In this document: one piece after another, positions 1-12,336 of the stretch
Layout: every line of letters begins with the position of its first letter
Position numbering within the stretch: the first letter of the stretch is position 1
NCBI GenBank assembly: GCA_003049485.1
Contig: PYST01000018.1
Location: 1 to 64,000, forward strand
From: Ophioceras dolichostomum
Taxonomy: Eukaryota > Ascomycota > Sordariomycetes > Magnaporthales > Ophioceraceae
Length of the DNA: 64,000 nt
Reading direction: 5' to 3'
The notes under the pieces: generated by a model
What the model saw: the letters and a program-made list of their open reading frames with translations, nothing else
What the model was told of the DNA's origin: nothing
Databases searched by the model: none
Position numbers and translations under genes: made by a program

Positions 1-1261
1 CCCTCCTCCTCCCTCATCAAAACCTGCACCAGCCGATCGCACGCCTCCCGCACCCCCTCGTCGTCGACGCGCAGGTGCGTCTCCCGTATCACGGGGTACA
101 CCCTGATCCGCCTCAGCAGGTCCCTCCCCTCCCTCGTGGTCGTCAGGAGCGTCAGCGTCTCGACGTGCGTCCGCACCACCGAGCAATCCGGGTCCCGCTT
201 CTTGTCCGGCGGCAGCATCTGCAGGTCCGGCAGCATCTCCAACATGTCCTCCTCGTCGTAGTCCTCGCCGCCCATTATGGGCAGGAGCACGTAGGGGAGC
301 ACGTTGATCGCGGACTCGGAGAGCATGGCCGCGTGGGAGGGGACGTCGAACGCGGCGTTCTTGATCGCGCTGGCGACGCCTTTGCGCCTGACATCCGACT
401 TGTGCTCGGTGAAGACCTTGAGCTTCGTCAGCGGGATGACGTCTTCTTCTTGTTCTTCCTCTTGTGACTCTTGGTAGGTTTGCGGCGTGACGAAGTAGCG
501 GCGCAGCTCGGCGTGCTTGGCCAGGTCGGCGAAGAGGTAGGCGAGGTAGTCGTAGTCGGCGTGCTTGTTGTAGGTGCCGTCCGCGCCCCGGACGAAGAGG
601 TCGACCAGCTGGTTCAGGACCCGGTTGTCGGACCGGAGCTGCTCGGGCGCCGGCTGCTTCCGGTCTAGTATATTCTTGAGGGAGTCGGATTTGGCCAGGT
701 TCGCGAGGAGCATCGAGAGTAGGTTTGCGTTGGGCTCTGAAGGGTCCTGTCCGTTGCAGCATCGTATCAGTTTGCTTCTGCGTCAGTGTTGTTCCCACAT
801 AGGGAGCAACTTAGCTAACTCACCACCACCCGCGCAAATACTGCGTCCAGAAACTTGTCATCTGAGGCGAGGTTTTCTAGTATCTCTTGATCCGCGGACA
901 AATTGACCAATATTGTTATAGCGTGAACTGCGATTTTCTGCACCAGACTCCCCTCTTAGCTTGGTTGATCTCGCAGAGATCGGTTTTGCGGACTGGAGAC
1001 AAGACAGACAAACATACAGGATGGTCGCGGACCAAAATCTTTAAATTCTTGACCGGCTTGAGGTCTTCTGACTTGAACAAGCTCACTTGGTCTATTGAAT
1101 ACGGCACAAGGTGCTCGACGGCAACTTGGCGGATTTGGGGGTTTCCATGGGCGATGAAGCCCACAAGCTATATCGAGCAAAGAGACAGCGTTTCAGTATC
1201 CTTCTGTTTGACAACGACAACAGAAGACTGTTCGAGCTACCTCTTCAAGTTCTGTCGGCAT
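1..1261 (-). CDS. HGH1: HGH1, eEF2-specific folding factor (C-terminus cut by window edge)
   Basis: Armadillo-like protein HGH1, known in yeast as a cytosolic chaperone that helps fold elongation factor eEF2 with the TRiC chaperonin. Exons on the minus strand: 1241-1261, 1018-1167, 824-937 and 746 to beyond base 1, all joined in phase 0 by GT-AG introns of 73, 80 and 77 bp. The start MPTELEE is followed after intron 1 by LVGFIAHGNPQIRQVAVEHL, then IAVHAITILVNLSAD, DPSEPNANLLSMLLANLAKS, and the family's C-terminal blocks INVLPYVLLPIMGGEDYDE, LPPDKKRDPD and TTREGRDLLRRIRVYPVIRE. The reading frame is open at the left edge, close to the expected C-terminus. The last intron could also end at a CAG 31 bases upstream, but only the chosen acceptor keeps the frame. 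Confidence 0.9.
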
Positions 1262-2132
1262 ATTTTTTGTCTTTTACAACAGCAAAGAGAGCAAAAGAGA
1301 GAGGTGTTCTAAAGAATGCGCTTGAACGTCAGGCCTGTTCAGACTGTTGTCCTGGTGAAGACGTGGCGGGGTTGCGAGGAGGCAAAAGTTTACGATACAA
1401 AAAAAAAAAAATCCTTATCGATTAGCCGCCTCATCAGATCAGGAGAAGCTTCTCGTCGTTTGTCCCTCGCCGCCAATCCCTTTGCCAACCTAGACCCTGC
1501 GGTTTCTAAGCAAATAGATTTTGGTCGAAAATTAACAGAAAATTGAAGGGAGCAGACGAATGACCAGGGTTCGAATGTGTAAGGAGAACGCATCCACCCA
1601 GGGGAGTTGCGCGCAGTCCAGACGCGTAAAACAGTCACTGTTAGTGAATGAAGCCTCATGTCCAGTTTCGTGATCTTCATTAAAAGAGAGAACGAGGCCC
1701 TGTTCTACAAACAACAACGCTTTTGGTATCCCACCTGGTATGCATGAGATTGCAGCCTTGTACTGAGGGGGTGGCTTGTCCACCTCTCTTGCCTTCCCCT
1801 CTTCCAGATCTTTTTCCTTCTCTACATGCCCCCTGACTTGTATGACTTGTGCGCGACAACATCGTGATACTTTCTTCCCGACCTCCATGCATGATGGTTG
1901 TCTGTCAATCTCTTTCGTCCCAACTTCCAACATGTGCACAAACAATGCGCCCGCTGAGTGTGGTGGGCGCATCCCAAAAATTCAAGCCGTAGGGAGAGAA
2001 GGGCACGAAAGAAGAAACCAAGAAACCGTGGGATAAGTGAATAGGCGTCGCGCTCGAGCGAGCGCGCCAGCACAGAGGATAGATCTCCGGAAGCCAGCCG
2101 CCGTCGTGACGAGGACTTATTGTCCTTTTTTT
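1262..2132. other. Intergenic spacer, HGH1 upstream region / eIF2-alpha 3' region
   Basis: HGH1 and eIF2-alpha lie tail to head on the minus strand. This 871-bp spacer should hold the HGH1 promoter and the eIF2-alpha 3' UTR. It contains an A-run at 1400-1410 and scattered short ORFs without coding character. No RNA gene or repeat was recognised. Confidence 0.5.
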
Positions 2133-3368
2133 CTACACAGTCTCGATTGGTCCCTCGTCGCTGTCGCTCATGCTCTCGTCGCCGCTGACCTCAGCGTTCT
2201 CGCGCTCGCGCTTCTCCATGAGGGCCTGGAGCTCGGCGTCGTCGGACTCGGTGACGGCCTTGGGCTCCATCTTGACGACCAGCTTGCCGCCGGCGGCCTC
2301 GATGTTGCTCCGGATGTCGACGATGGCCTCCTCCAGGCGAGCGATGCCCGTGTTCTTGTCCAGGCAGGTGCTGGTCAGGACGTAGAGCGGGGGTGACACG
2401 AGCTTGACCTTGACGAGGTTGTCGGCCGTGTTGCGCGCCTCGGCCGTCCTCAGCGCGGTCTTGATCGCGTCGATGCCGTCGTAGCCGAAGCAGGTCACCT
2501 CGACGTCGGCGCGCACCTTGGTCGGTTGCGGCGTCAACCGCTTGCTGATATATGACTTGAGCTCCTCGGCGACGGCGTCGCTGGTGAAAGTAATATCATT
2601 CCAGACTTCGGGGTTCCTGTGATGTTATGATGACGATGTTTAGCAGGGTTTGCTTTCTTCCTTCCCTCCTGCTCACAGCTGGCTTGTTGTGGGCGGGACA
2701 GAACAGGATAGGACAGTCAGTCAAAACTCACGTTATTGATAGCTTGAAAGCATCAAGAGAGTGCCCGAACTTCTTGTTCAGAGGCCAGGCGATGCTCTCG
2801 TAGATGCTCTCAATCGGAACGAGTGTCTTCTCGGCCACGTGTCGCATGATAGAGTGGACCATCTTGCTCTTGTTGTACCTTTCTTCGCACTTCACAATAT
2901 CCTCCTGAGAAACCCGGCGCTTTGAAAGGTCGATGTATCCCTTCTCCTTGTCGACACGCAGCACCACGACAACCTCGTTCCGTCCAACCCGAATCAACTT
3001 CTGAATACTTCGAATACGACGTCTTGACAGCTCGGAGAGCAGAATCATGCCGTCGATACCATCGTACTCGAGGAGCTTCACGTATGCTCCCATATCGGCA
3101 ATCTTTTATTTTTGTTTTGTCGGGAGTTGTACTTCGTTAGCATTTCTTTGTGTCCTGCTTGCCCGCGGCGGTCATTTCTGCACCGCCGGGAGGCTCGAGG
3201 CGAAACAAACCTGCTTGACTGCGAGAGGGAACTTCCTGTTAGCATCCTGTGCCCCAAGCTGCAAAGACGCCATCGGAAGACCTGCGATCTGTGCTCACCA
3301 TTGACCATCACGAAGCTGTCAATCTCCGGATACTTCTCCTCGTAGAACCGGCAGTTTGTTAACGACAT
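2133..3368 (-). CDS. SUI2: Translation initiation factor eIF2, alpha subunit
   Basis: Alpha subunit of eIF2, the GTPase complex that brings initiator Met-tRNA to the 40S ribosome. I assemble four minus-strand exons: 3299-3368, 3211-3218, 2732-3102 and 2133-2616, giving 933 nt and 310 residues, the usual length. The N-terminal S1 domain reads IDSFVMVN-VKQ-IADMGAYVKLLEYDGIDGM. The regulatory serine is in ILLSELSRRRIRSIQ, Ser52 counting Met1 (the classic Ser51), the target of Gcn2-type kinases. The C-terminal alpha-beta domain and an acidic tail (DESMSDSDEGPIETV) follow. Exon 2 is only 8 nt and supplies most of the VKQ codons; without it the conserved peptide cannot be built. The gene is divergent from NTE1 across 877 bp. 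Confidence 0.95.
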
Positions 3369-4245
3369 CTTGGCGGTTTGTCTCGATGTGTCTTGCCCTA
3401 GCGGGAAAAATGAAAGAAATTGTGAGTCCTCTGGGCCTGGGGCTCTCTGTCGCGCAAACCGAATTTTCGAGGCGTTCGGGGGCGTGAAGAGAGGTGAGCC
3501 AATCTCGTCGAATTTGCCAGTCTTAGACGGCAGCGATGACGGATTGCTCGTTGGCCAGTGGGAGCAGTTTCTTCGTTAATTTTTAAATTTTTTTAGAGTG
3601 ACTGCCAAATGTGAATCTGAGCCTCGAAAATGGATGGTGGGGTTGGCGTGCTCTGTTGAGCTTGGAGGGGCTCGGGAATTATGCAACTCCGCGTGTAGCA
3701 CAACTCAGCGACTAGCTCGCCTAGTTGCATATCGCCTTCACACACCGCCCAAGCCCCGCCTGTAACGAGTACAAAACCCCGGTTCAACGGTGCCACGGCT
3801 TTTTTGAAGCTCGAGGTCTTGCGCCACTGATTTTAAGCTTTCTTCCTCTCCCCTTAATCTTCTCTTCACTAGCAGTTCACTAGCAGATCTGTAGTGCGCT
3901 CGTTCCTTTCGACTCTTATCAGAGCTATCGGAGCACCCCAGAATCGATGGCCAGCCGTAGACGGCCGTTCTGTCGCCAAAGCTCTCCTCATGGTGCCAGG
4001 TGGCGGCTCCTCGAGCTGTGGTTGGCTGCGAGAGAGAGCGAGAGATGATCGACAGGTGACCTCGGCTTAGTGACCCTTCGTCGACCGCGGCGCGGGCACA
4101 CAACAACGACACTTTGTTTGTGGGCTCGTATACGTGACGGTTGGCTTTGAACTCGTCGTTGTGCTTGTCGCCAGCCTCCAAAACTTCTTTTTTTGGTCAT
4201 GGTTCCCTTTTCTCGGCAAGCTAACCGAGGAAGCTAAACTGCACG
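3369..4245. other. Divergent promoter region, eIF2-alpha / NTE1
   Basis: This 877-bp spacer separates two genes transcribed away from each other, so it should hold both promoters. An AT-rich patch (gttaatttttaaatttttttag) lies at about 3575-3596. Only shadow-like ORFs are present. No specific binding site is called. Confidence 0.5.
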
Positions 4246-7200
4246 ATGGAGAACGCAACAATGGTTCTTGCTGCTATCTCGACAACGGCGGCCGCCATCG
4301 CTCTTGAGAAGCAGTCGTCATCATGGCTAGGAGTGTTTGGAAACGTCATTCTGGCCGTAATCCACATAGTTTCGTCCATCCTCTACTGGGTGATCCGGAT
4401 TGCCACGATTTCCATCCCGACATTGCTCTTCACGCTCTTCTCCACGAGCCTGACCGTCACGATGAATGCCACGACCCTGTATGTCGCTGGCCTCTTCCCC
4501 TTCCCTCTTCCCCTTTCGAGGCCAAGGGACCGCTTATTAATATTCTTTGTTTCTCCAGGATGTTAATAGTCGGTACAGTCTTCTCAGCCATCAGCTGGTT
4601 CGTGAGGTACCGATACCTAAATATGTATTCACGGCTTCCGCCGGAGCCGCAGCGCAAGGAACCTGATGTGGACCTTTTCCCGGACACTCACGGAGAAGGC
4701 GCAAAGCCGGGACTTTCAAACTACCTAGATGAGTTCCTCAGCGCCATCAAAATCTTCGGCTACCTGGAACGCCCTGTGTTCCACGAGCTTACTAGGAGCA
4801 TGCAGACACGCAAGCTCATAGCGGGGGAGACCTTTAATCTCGAAGAGGAGAAAGGATTCTGCATGGTCGTGGACGGGCTAGTCGAAATATTCGTCAAATC
4901 TTCCCGAGAGGGGCGACGGGAGACTCCAGACCCGATGTCTGCTCACTTTCCATCGAGCGACGAAGAGGAGGAGTACGTCTCTGGTCACCAGCGCTACCAG
5001 CTGTTGACCGAAGTTCACAACGGCGCGCCGATGTCGTCGCTCTTTTCTATCATGTCCCTCTTCACCGAGGACGTAAAGTTGCACCACGGCGATGATGACA
5101 TCTCAGAACCATCCTCGGCGCCTGGTCTCTTCGGAAACCAAAGGATGCCCCTGAGCGCAGACTTCCGGAAGCGTCGGGACTTGCCAGTTTCTGTGCCTAA
5201 CACGCCACAGCTGAAGAGGTCCGACACCCCGGAGGCTCAGGACGCCGACCAGGCGAGGCTGCCGCCACGCAGCCGCCTCTCTAGTATCCCGCCGATGTCC
5301 TTAGATCCAGGGTTTGACGACGGACTTGGACGTCCAAAGCGTCCCGCTCCGGCGAGAACTGCGACCCATTCCGTGCACCCCGACATCATCGCGAGGGCGA
5401 CCGTGGACACCACCATCGCCATCATCCCGGCCAGCGCTTTCCGGCGCCTGATCCGGATATACCCCAAGTACACAGCGCACATTGTCCATGTCATCCTCTC
5501 CCGTTTCCAGCGCGTGACTCTAGCGACGGCCTACAACTATCTCGGCCTGACCGGAGAAGTCCTGCAAATCGAAAAGAGCATGATCAAATACACGACTTGT
5601 CAGCTGCCCAACTTCCTCAGGGGTGACGCTCTGACTCGTCTTAAGGAGAAGTTTGATCGAGAGCGGGAGCGCACGGGGGACCAAGATGGTGCAAAAGGAA
5701 TCGCCCTTCATAATCCTTCCGCTGGCCGGCGGCGAAGAACCACGGCTACTCTTAGGAAGGGGGCTGCCCTGCACGCAATCTCAAAACGCCGCACTGGCTC
5801 CGTGGTATCAGCCAGCGGCACCCCGATGCCGTCGCAGGAACGTGAGCCATTCGGGCACGCTGGGCCTGGCGATCCCCTGTCCAACATACAGCTCCTGCGG
5901 AGTGGAGGACGCCGAGCCACGAGCACATTGGAGGGCGTCATCAGCCCGTCCCAGGGAGGTGCCGCAACAATGGGATCGCTGGGAGATGTCGTCTCTCCAC
6001 TCTCCCAACGCACTTCGAACCCCTTCGCAACTCAGCGGTTGGCTCACATCTCGCATAACAAGCGCGAGACTCCTGATGAGGACGGAATCTTCCGAGAGTC
6101 GGTCTTGGAGTGCATGTTCAAAGCGATCGGCTTGACGGCCGGCGCCACCACATCCCGTGATGCCGAGTCGGCCGAGGGCTCGCCCAGGCTAGGCTCCTAC
6201 GACCAGATTCGCAGCCGAGCACTCCCGAGCAACAACGCATTCGGTTTTATCGACTCTTTTGGCGTATCCGGCGACGGAGACACGGAGTCCATTACTTCCC
6301 AGGGGACCAGCGCAAACGTACCCCTAAATCCTCATGCCTTGGCCAACGACATGAGAGATGAGGTGGAGATAGTGTTCTTTCCAAAGGGCTCCGTCCTAGT
6401 CGAGGAAGGCGAGAGAAACCCCGGGCTTTATTACGTCATCGACGGCTTCCTCGACGTGTGTATGTCTGTCGAAGAGTCCTCGGGCGACATCCTTCAGGTG
6501 TCGAGGGGCGGTTCGACTTGCAACATTGACGACCATGAGGAGCCCTTCACGCCGTTGCCTCCTCGCCGAGCCGGATCGTCTTCTCGCTTCCCGCTCCCAG
6601 AACTGGGGACGAAGTCAGCCGACGGCCGCAAGAAGACCAAGGCTGGTCGGCGGAGCGTTGCTCTCGTCAAGCCAGGCGGCCTCGCCGGCTATGTCGGATC
6701 GATCTCGTCTTACCGGTCCTTCATCGACGTGGTCGCGAAGACGGATGTCTACGTCGGCTTCCTCCCCCGTCAGTCACTCGAGAGGATCGTGGACCGATAC
6801 CCCATTGTGCTCCTCACCATGGCCAAGCGCCTGACCCATCTCCTGCCCCGCCTCATTCTCCACATTGACTTCGCTCTGGAATGGCTTCAGGTGAACTCCG
6901 GAGAGGTCATTTTCCACGACGGGGATGAGAGCGAAGCGATATACATCGTGCTTAATGGTCGTCTACGCCTCGTCGAAGATCGCACAGACGGTGGGGTCAA
7001 CGCCCGAGCCGAGTTCGGACAGGGCGACAGCGTCGGTGAGCTGGAGGTGCTCACCGAGTCTGCCAGGTCCGGCACGCTCCACGCCATTCGAAACACGGAG
7101 CTGGTCAAGTTCCCGCGGACGCTGTTCAACAGTCTCGCCCAAGAACACCCGAACATCACGATCAAGATCTCCAAGATCATCGCCTCGAGGATGAGGGCTC

Positions 7201-9116
7201 TCGTCGACCAGCCGTCATTGGGCAAAGAGGGGGCCTCCAAGGCCTCGGTCAACAAGACCTCGCCGACGCTCAACCTGCGCACGGTGGCCATCCTGCCCGT
7301 CACCTCTGGCGTCCCCGTAGTTGAGTTCGGCAACAGGCTGATGAATGCCCTCACGCAGGTCGGGACGCCGAACGGCTGTACATCTCTTAGCCAGTCGGCG
7401 ATCCTGAACCACCTGGGCAGACATGCGTTTAACAAGATGGGAAAGTTGAAGTTGGCGCAGTACTTGGCCGACTTAGAGGAGAAATACGACTTGGTCGTAT
7501 ATGTGGCTGGTGAGTTCTCTCTATCATTGCTTCCTCCCTCCCTCCCTTATCTGTCTCCATCCCCGGTTTTCCTGCCCAGATGCACATATGATGAGAAATT
7601 CAAAGCCCAAAGGCAAGCCAGCCTATGATGGCCAAATTATACTCTAATTTTTTCCTGATTTTGCATCTCTTTCGCTCGTGGAACCCACGACTCCTCCCGA
7701 CCTTGGCACACCTCATCATAGCCACGATCACTGACATGTGCATTACGTTACTGCCGCATAGATACCAACGTCAACTCTCCATGGACCCAAACTTGCATCA
7801 CTCAGGCCGACTGCATCCTCCTCGTGGGACTCGCAGAGGGATCCCCTGAGATAGGGGAGTATGAGCGGTTCATGCTGGGCAAGCAGTCAACAGCGAGGAA
7901 GATGCTAGTGCTGCTCCACGCCGAGCGTTACTCGTCGTCTGGCCTGACCCGGTCCTGGCTGCGGAACCGCATGTGGATCAACGGCGGCCACTACCACGTG
8001 CAGATGGAGTTCCACACTCAGGAGGTTCCGATCCAGAAACGCTCCGGGCCGAGCCTGAAAGAGCGTGTGCAGATCCTCCAGGCCGAGATTCAGAAGTACA
8101 CGTCCCGCAAGGTCCGCCACAGCCCGTTCTACTCGCCCGACGCCCCGATCAAGGGCGACTTCCACAGGCTCGCCCGCAGGCTGTGCGGCAAGTCTGTCGG
8201 GCTCGTCCTCGGCGGCGGCGGGGCGAGAGGCATCGCGCAGATCGGCATTATCCGCGCGATGGAGGAGACGGGGATCCCGATCGACGTGGTAGGTGGCACG
8301 TCCATCGGCGCCTTCGTCGGCGGGCTGTACGCCCGGCACGCGGACGTGGTGCCCATCTTCGGACTAGCCAAGAAGTTCTCGGGTCGCATGGCCAGCATGT
8401 GGCGCTTCGCGCTGGACCTGACGTACCCGTCGGCGTCGTACACCACGGGCCACGAGTTCAACAGGGGCATCTTCAAGAGCTTCGGCAAGACGCAGATCGA
8501 GGACTTCTGGCTCGAGTACTACTGCAACACGACCAACATCAGCAAGTCCCGCGCCGAGTTCCACACGAGCGGCTACGCCTGGCGGTACGTGCGCGCGTCC
8601 ATGTCCCTCGCGGGCCTGCTCCCTCCCCTGTGCGACGAGGGCAGCATGCTGCTGGACGGCGGCTACGTCGACAACCTGACGGTCTCGCACATGAAGTCGC
8701 TGGGAGTGGACGTCATCTTCGCCGTCGACGTCGGGGCGCTGGACGACGACGTGCCGCAGGCCTACGGCGACACCCTGTCGGGCCTGTGGGCGTTCGTGAA
8801 CCGCTGGAACCCGTTCTCCACGACGCCCAACCCGCCGACGCTGGCCGAGATCCAGGCCAGGCTGGCGTACGTGTCCAGCGTGGACGCGCTGGAGCGCGCG
8901 AAGATGATGCAGGGGTGCATCTACATGAGGCCGCCCATCGACGACTACGGCACGCTCGAGTTCGGAAAGTTCGACGAGATCGTCCAGGTCGGGTACAGGT
9001 ACGGCTTGGAGTTCCTGCAGAGGCTGAGGGAGCAGGGGGCGCTGCCGCTCGTGGAGGAGACGGAGGCGAAGAAGGCGCTGAGGAGGACTATGGCTCCTAG
9101 GAGGGCCAGCATTTAA
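4246..9116 (+). CDS. NTE1: Lysophospholipase NTE1 (patatin-like, neuropathy-target-esterase family)
   Basis: ER membrane serine esterase that deacylates phosphatidylcholine to glycerophosphocholine. Exons 4246-4478, 4559-7509 and 7762-9116 total 4539 nt, 1512 residues, normal for fungal NTE1. The start is chosen because exon 1 encodes the hydrophobic N-terminus and splices in frame into TLMLIVGTVFSAISWFVRYR; together they give about three membrane segments. Cyclic-nucleotide-binding-like domains follow: one split by a long Ser/Pro-rich insert (about 140-490), a second at about 670-820, a third at about 845-950. The patatin domain has the oxyanion loop GGGGARG (from about 1212), nucleophile Ser1242 in GTSIG, and catalytic Asp1360 in DGG. 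Intron 2 is 252 bp and separates YVA-D from TNVNSPWTQ. No damage is seen. Confidence 0.96.
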
Positions 9117-9629
9117 GTCCTTTCTGTTTGTATTCCGTAGAGAACGAATTAGGATGAGAAAGGGACGAGAACACATCCGTTAACAATGTACGGTATGCTA
9201 TATGGTACCCTCAATGCGCCTTCGATTTTGTATTTGGTCCCCATTTGTTCTGGCTCTCACTCGCAAAGGTTGACCGTGGGCAGGTCAGGTGAGTCACAAC
9301 TAGGGTGTGCTAGCTTACCAGCTGGCCGTAGGGACAGGGACGAGGCTGCTGGGTCGCAGAACCACCCCGGCTGGTTCACGGCTGGATATGTAAGGGATGA
9401 AAAGTGGCTGGCTGCCTGGGCTGGGTGGGGCAGGTCGCTCGTGTCTGTTGGTTACACGGATCATCGTGATATGTTTTCGTCGACACATTCATACATTCAT
9501 TTGCTACATCATTCACCAGTGACTTATAGAGCCGACAGGAAAAAAGAGGTAGTTTCTCCCTTCAAACACACACACACACACACGAACAACAACACACTTT
9601 CGAGAATAAACAAAACACCGGTGTTCGAG
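9117..9629. other. Intergenic spacer with an AC dinucleotide run
   Basis: This stretch holds the 3' end of NTE1 and the 5' region of the phosphotransferase gene, both on the plus strand. A short (AC)n tract sits at about 9568-9583, just upstream of the next start codon. No gene is supported. Confidence 0.5.
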
Positions 9630-11411
9630 ATGGCGGCTGTTTCGCACAACCACGTCAACTATCAGGGGCGTCTGAACTTCATTCGGGAGGAGATCCTTGC
9701 AAGACATCTTGGCCTCTCAGTCGAGGTAAGTCATGATCACTGGGCATCATATTCGCTTGTCTTTTCTCCTTTCGGTGCCGACTTCACGTCACAGCAGCTC
9801 GCTATTTCTGAAATCGTGTTCATGCTACACCATCGCTTCCATCGGGCAGCACTCTGGATGTTGGTAACTACATGCTCTCCGACCAATACCATCTCGACCA
9901 TCATCATGATAGGACGTGAAACATATCAAAGTGACTCCCCTCCAGTACGACCCGGTTTGCCCCTTTAAGTACAACAACTTCGTCTACCGGATCGCCAGCT
10001 CGAAGTCAGCCACCTCCTTGGTGGAGGAGGGACGTACGCTGCAGCCCGGCTGCGTGCCGATCCCGCCCCTGCTCCCCTTCGACTTCATAGTGCGCCTCAG
10101 CAACTCGGACGCCGAGGGCATGCATCACGCGACCCGGATCGAGAACGAGGTCGCCATCATGAGCCTTGCCTCCGCCGCTCTGCTGCGAAACGACGCGGAT
10201 CACAGAAAAGTAGTCCCGAGGTGTATGCCTGGGGCAGCAGCAGCAGCAGCAGTGGGACGGCTGCCTCCTCCTCCCCCGCCCAGGGCTGGATCCTCATGCA
10301 ACACATGCCCGGCACCCCCGTCGACGAGTGCCTCGACGCGATGAACATGGACCAGAAGAAGGGCATCCTGGCGCAGATGGCGAGCATCCTGAAGGCGCTG
10401 CAGGATTACGAACTGCCCAAGAGCATCGCCGGCTGGGGCGGCGTGACGTTCGACCTCCGCAGCCAAGTCGTGAGCGCGGCCATGAGCAGTGTCGGGGCCG
10501 GGCCGTGGCACTCGCTCGAGGACTCGTATCGCGGGAGGCTGAAGGTCGCGCTGGAGAAGGCCGATGCGAATCCGCATTTGAAGGGCTGGCGTGCGACCTG
10601 CATCCGGGAGCGACTGGACAAGTTCGTTGAGCAGGGGCTGTCGAGGCAGTTTGATGCACTGGAGACAAAGGACGACAGGGCGATTGTGCATGCTGACTTC
10701 AGTACATTGCCGCCTTGGACACCTTTGCCCCGTTTTGACATTACATATCATATAACTTAGCATCACTTCTTTCTCTTTCTACCTGGGAGAGGATAAAGCA
10801 CAGGACGGACGCTGACATTGATACACACTCTCTCAAAAACATACATAGCATTCAACAACATCCTCTACGACCCAACAACCAACCGCATCACCGCCCTAAT
10901 CGACTACGCCTTCGCCAGCATCCAGCACCCATCCTACGAGTTCTTCCAGTCCTTCCACGGGGCAGGCGGCCAGTTCCGGGGTCGGTCCAGCCTCGACACC
11001 GCCGACGAAGAGAAGCTGCGGACCGCGAAACTCACGGGGGTGTTTCCGTCTTCTTTCGTAGGAGACGACAACAACGACACTGATGAGGTGAAAGCGCAGT
11101 GGGATCTCGCCGAGGCGTGGGAGGACGAGCTGGTGAAGCAAGGGGTTCAGAAGCGACCTAGCACTACAAGGGGCGTCGAGGAAGTCGCGGACGTGGACGC
11201 CGTGCTGAAGGCGGTGCTGCCGTGGCATGTGTGCAATGAGGACTTTCTGGCTATGCAGGGGGGCGGTGCTGCTGAGTTCTTCAGGAAGATGGCCGAGGGG
11301 AGTTGGTGGAGTTGGTGGAGCGTTTGGGCTTTTAGAGAGGGGGTAATCAAGTCATGCAGGGCGGACGAAAGCAGCTGGTCGGCTCCGTGGCAAGAATCAG
11401 GTGACGGGTGA
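9630..11411 (+). pseudogene. Fungal aminoglycoside-phosphotransferase-like kinase, frame broken twice
   Basis: Member of the APH/choline-kinase-fold phosphotransferases that are abundant in filamentous fungi; the substrate is unknown. Exons 9630-9725, 9913-10701 and 10849-11411 follow family signals: EEILARHLGLSVE-DVKHIKVTPLQYDP, IENEVAIMSLASAAL, GWILMQHMPGTPVDE, the catalytic loop HADFTFNNILYD (spanning intron 2) and the metal-binding segment LIDYAFASI. Two one-base losses appear. Near 10210-10221 the frame reads KVVPR and then must shift to give VYAWG before GWIL. Near 11292-11298 the expected ELVELVERLGF-stop ending lies in the next frame, while the actual frame runs into a Trp-rich tail. 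A 74-bp intron 10210-10283 (GTAGTC...CAG) could repair the first break but would delete VVPxVYAWG and lacks a branch motif. Either a decaying gene or sequence error. Confidence 0.7.
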
Positions 11412-12336
11412 GTGCGCCAGTGTGGCAAGTGAAGATGGATAGAGTTGTTCTCAGGGTATTGGTGTGAGGTTCGTCGTCCTGACATATTCTTGTCTTCTGA
11501 GTGTCTCGTGCTTAGTCAGGTCTCTTTGTGTGTGATCTAGTGCCCCCTATTCCCATGTGGTCGGGCCTCGTCCTAACATTGGTATCATCTAGCCATTGGC
11601 ATCTACTGTGCCCTGTGACCTCATGGAAGGTGGACAGTGGTACCTGCGAGTTCACTGATGTCCATTACTTTGACCAGTTCAACTTGACCACATCTTCGCC
11701 CTTGAGCCAAGCAAATATGCACGTGTAGATTCCCCGGTCTAATCCTTACCTCCCCCAGATCCTCTGCATCGGCCATGTCCCACGTGGAGGTTGAATTTGC
11801 AACCAAGTGGGGTGGCTTGGCTTCTGAAGAGTGTGTGTGGGTGTGGAGGGAAGGCCCGGACCCTTGTTCCAGACCCCTGGTCTGGCCCCGCTGATGACGT
11901 CACCATCGACAGCCTTGCATCACTTACAGCTTCGGCCTTGATCGAGCTTTGTCAAGCTTGTTCAGCAACCAAGCACCAAGCTGCTTCTTTCTTTTCCTTG
12001 TGCGCCAGCCAACATGACGGATCTTGAGCTACCGCTTTCATTGCTTGTAACACCCCAGCACGCCCGAGGTGACGCGCAATCGAGGGTCCCGTGCCTCGCC
12101 CAAGTCAACATCCCACGAATGGGAGGCCCAGTCTTGCTCTGGAAAGCTTCCCACGTTCCCCTAGCGAAGCCAACGTTGCAGCACGCCAGTCTTTCTCCTG
12201 GATGTAATAGGTCTGTTCCTCGCCAAAAATATGACGATAAGTGTCGATCTCTGGCAGAACATGCGCCTCATCGCTCGCCCTGCCCTTGCACCTTTGCGAC
12301 CTTGCTTGCCGACTCGCTTAGGTTGTCCATGTGATA
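11412..12336. other. Intergenic spacer before the minisatellite
   Basis: About 925 bp between the phosphotransferase gene and the octanucleotide array. It holds only short ORFs of non-coding character. I see no RNA gene or regulatory motif I can support. Confidence 0.45.

Noticed and set aside
1560..1580. gggttcgaatgt resembling a tRNA T-loop
   Set aside because: No pairing T stem, anticodon arm or acceptor stem can be formed around it.
7973..9100. 375-codon plus-strand ORF and 270-codon minus-strand ORF over the NTE1 patatin domain
   Set aside because: Arg/Pro-rich shadow frames of a GC-rich real exon; the overlapping frame carries all catalytic motifs.
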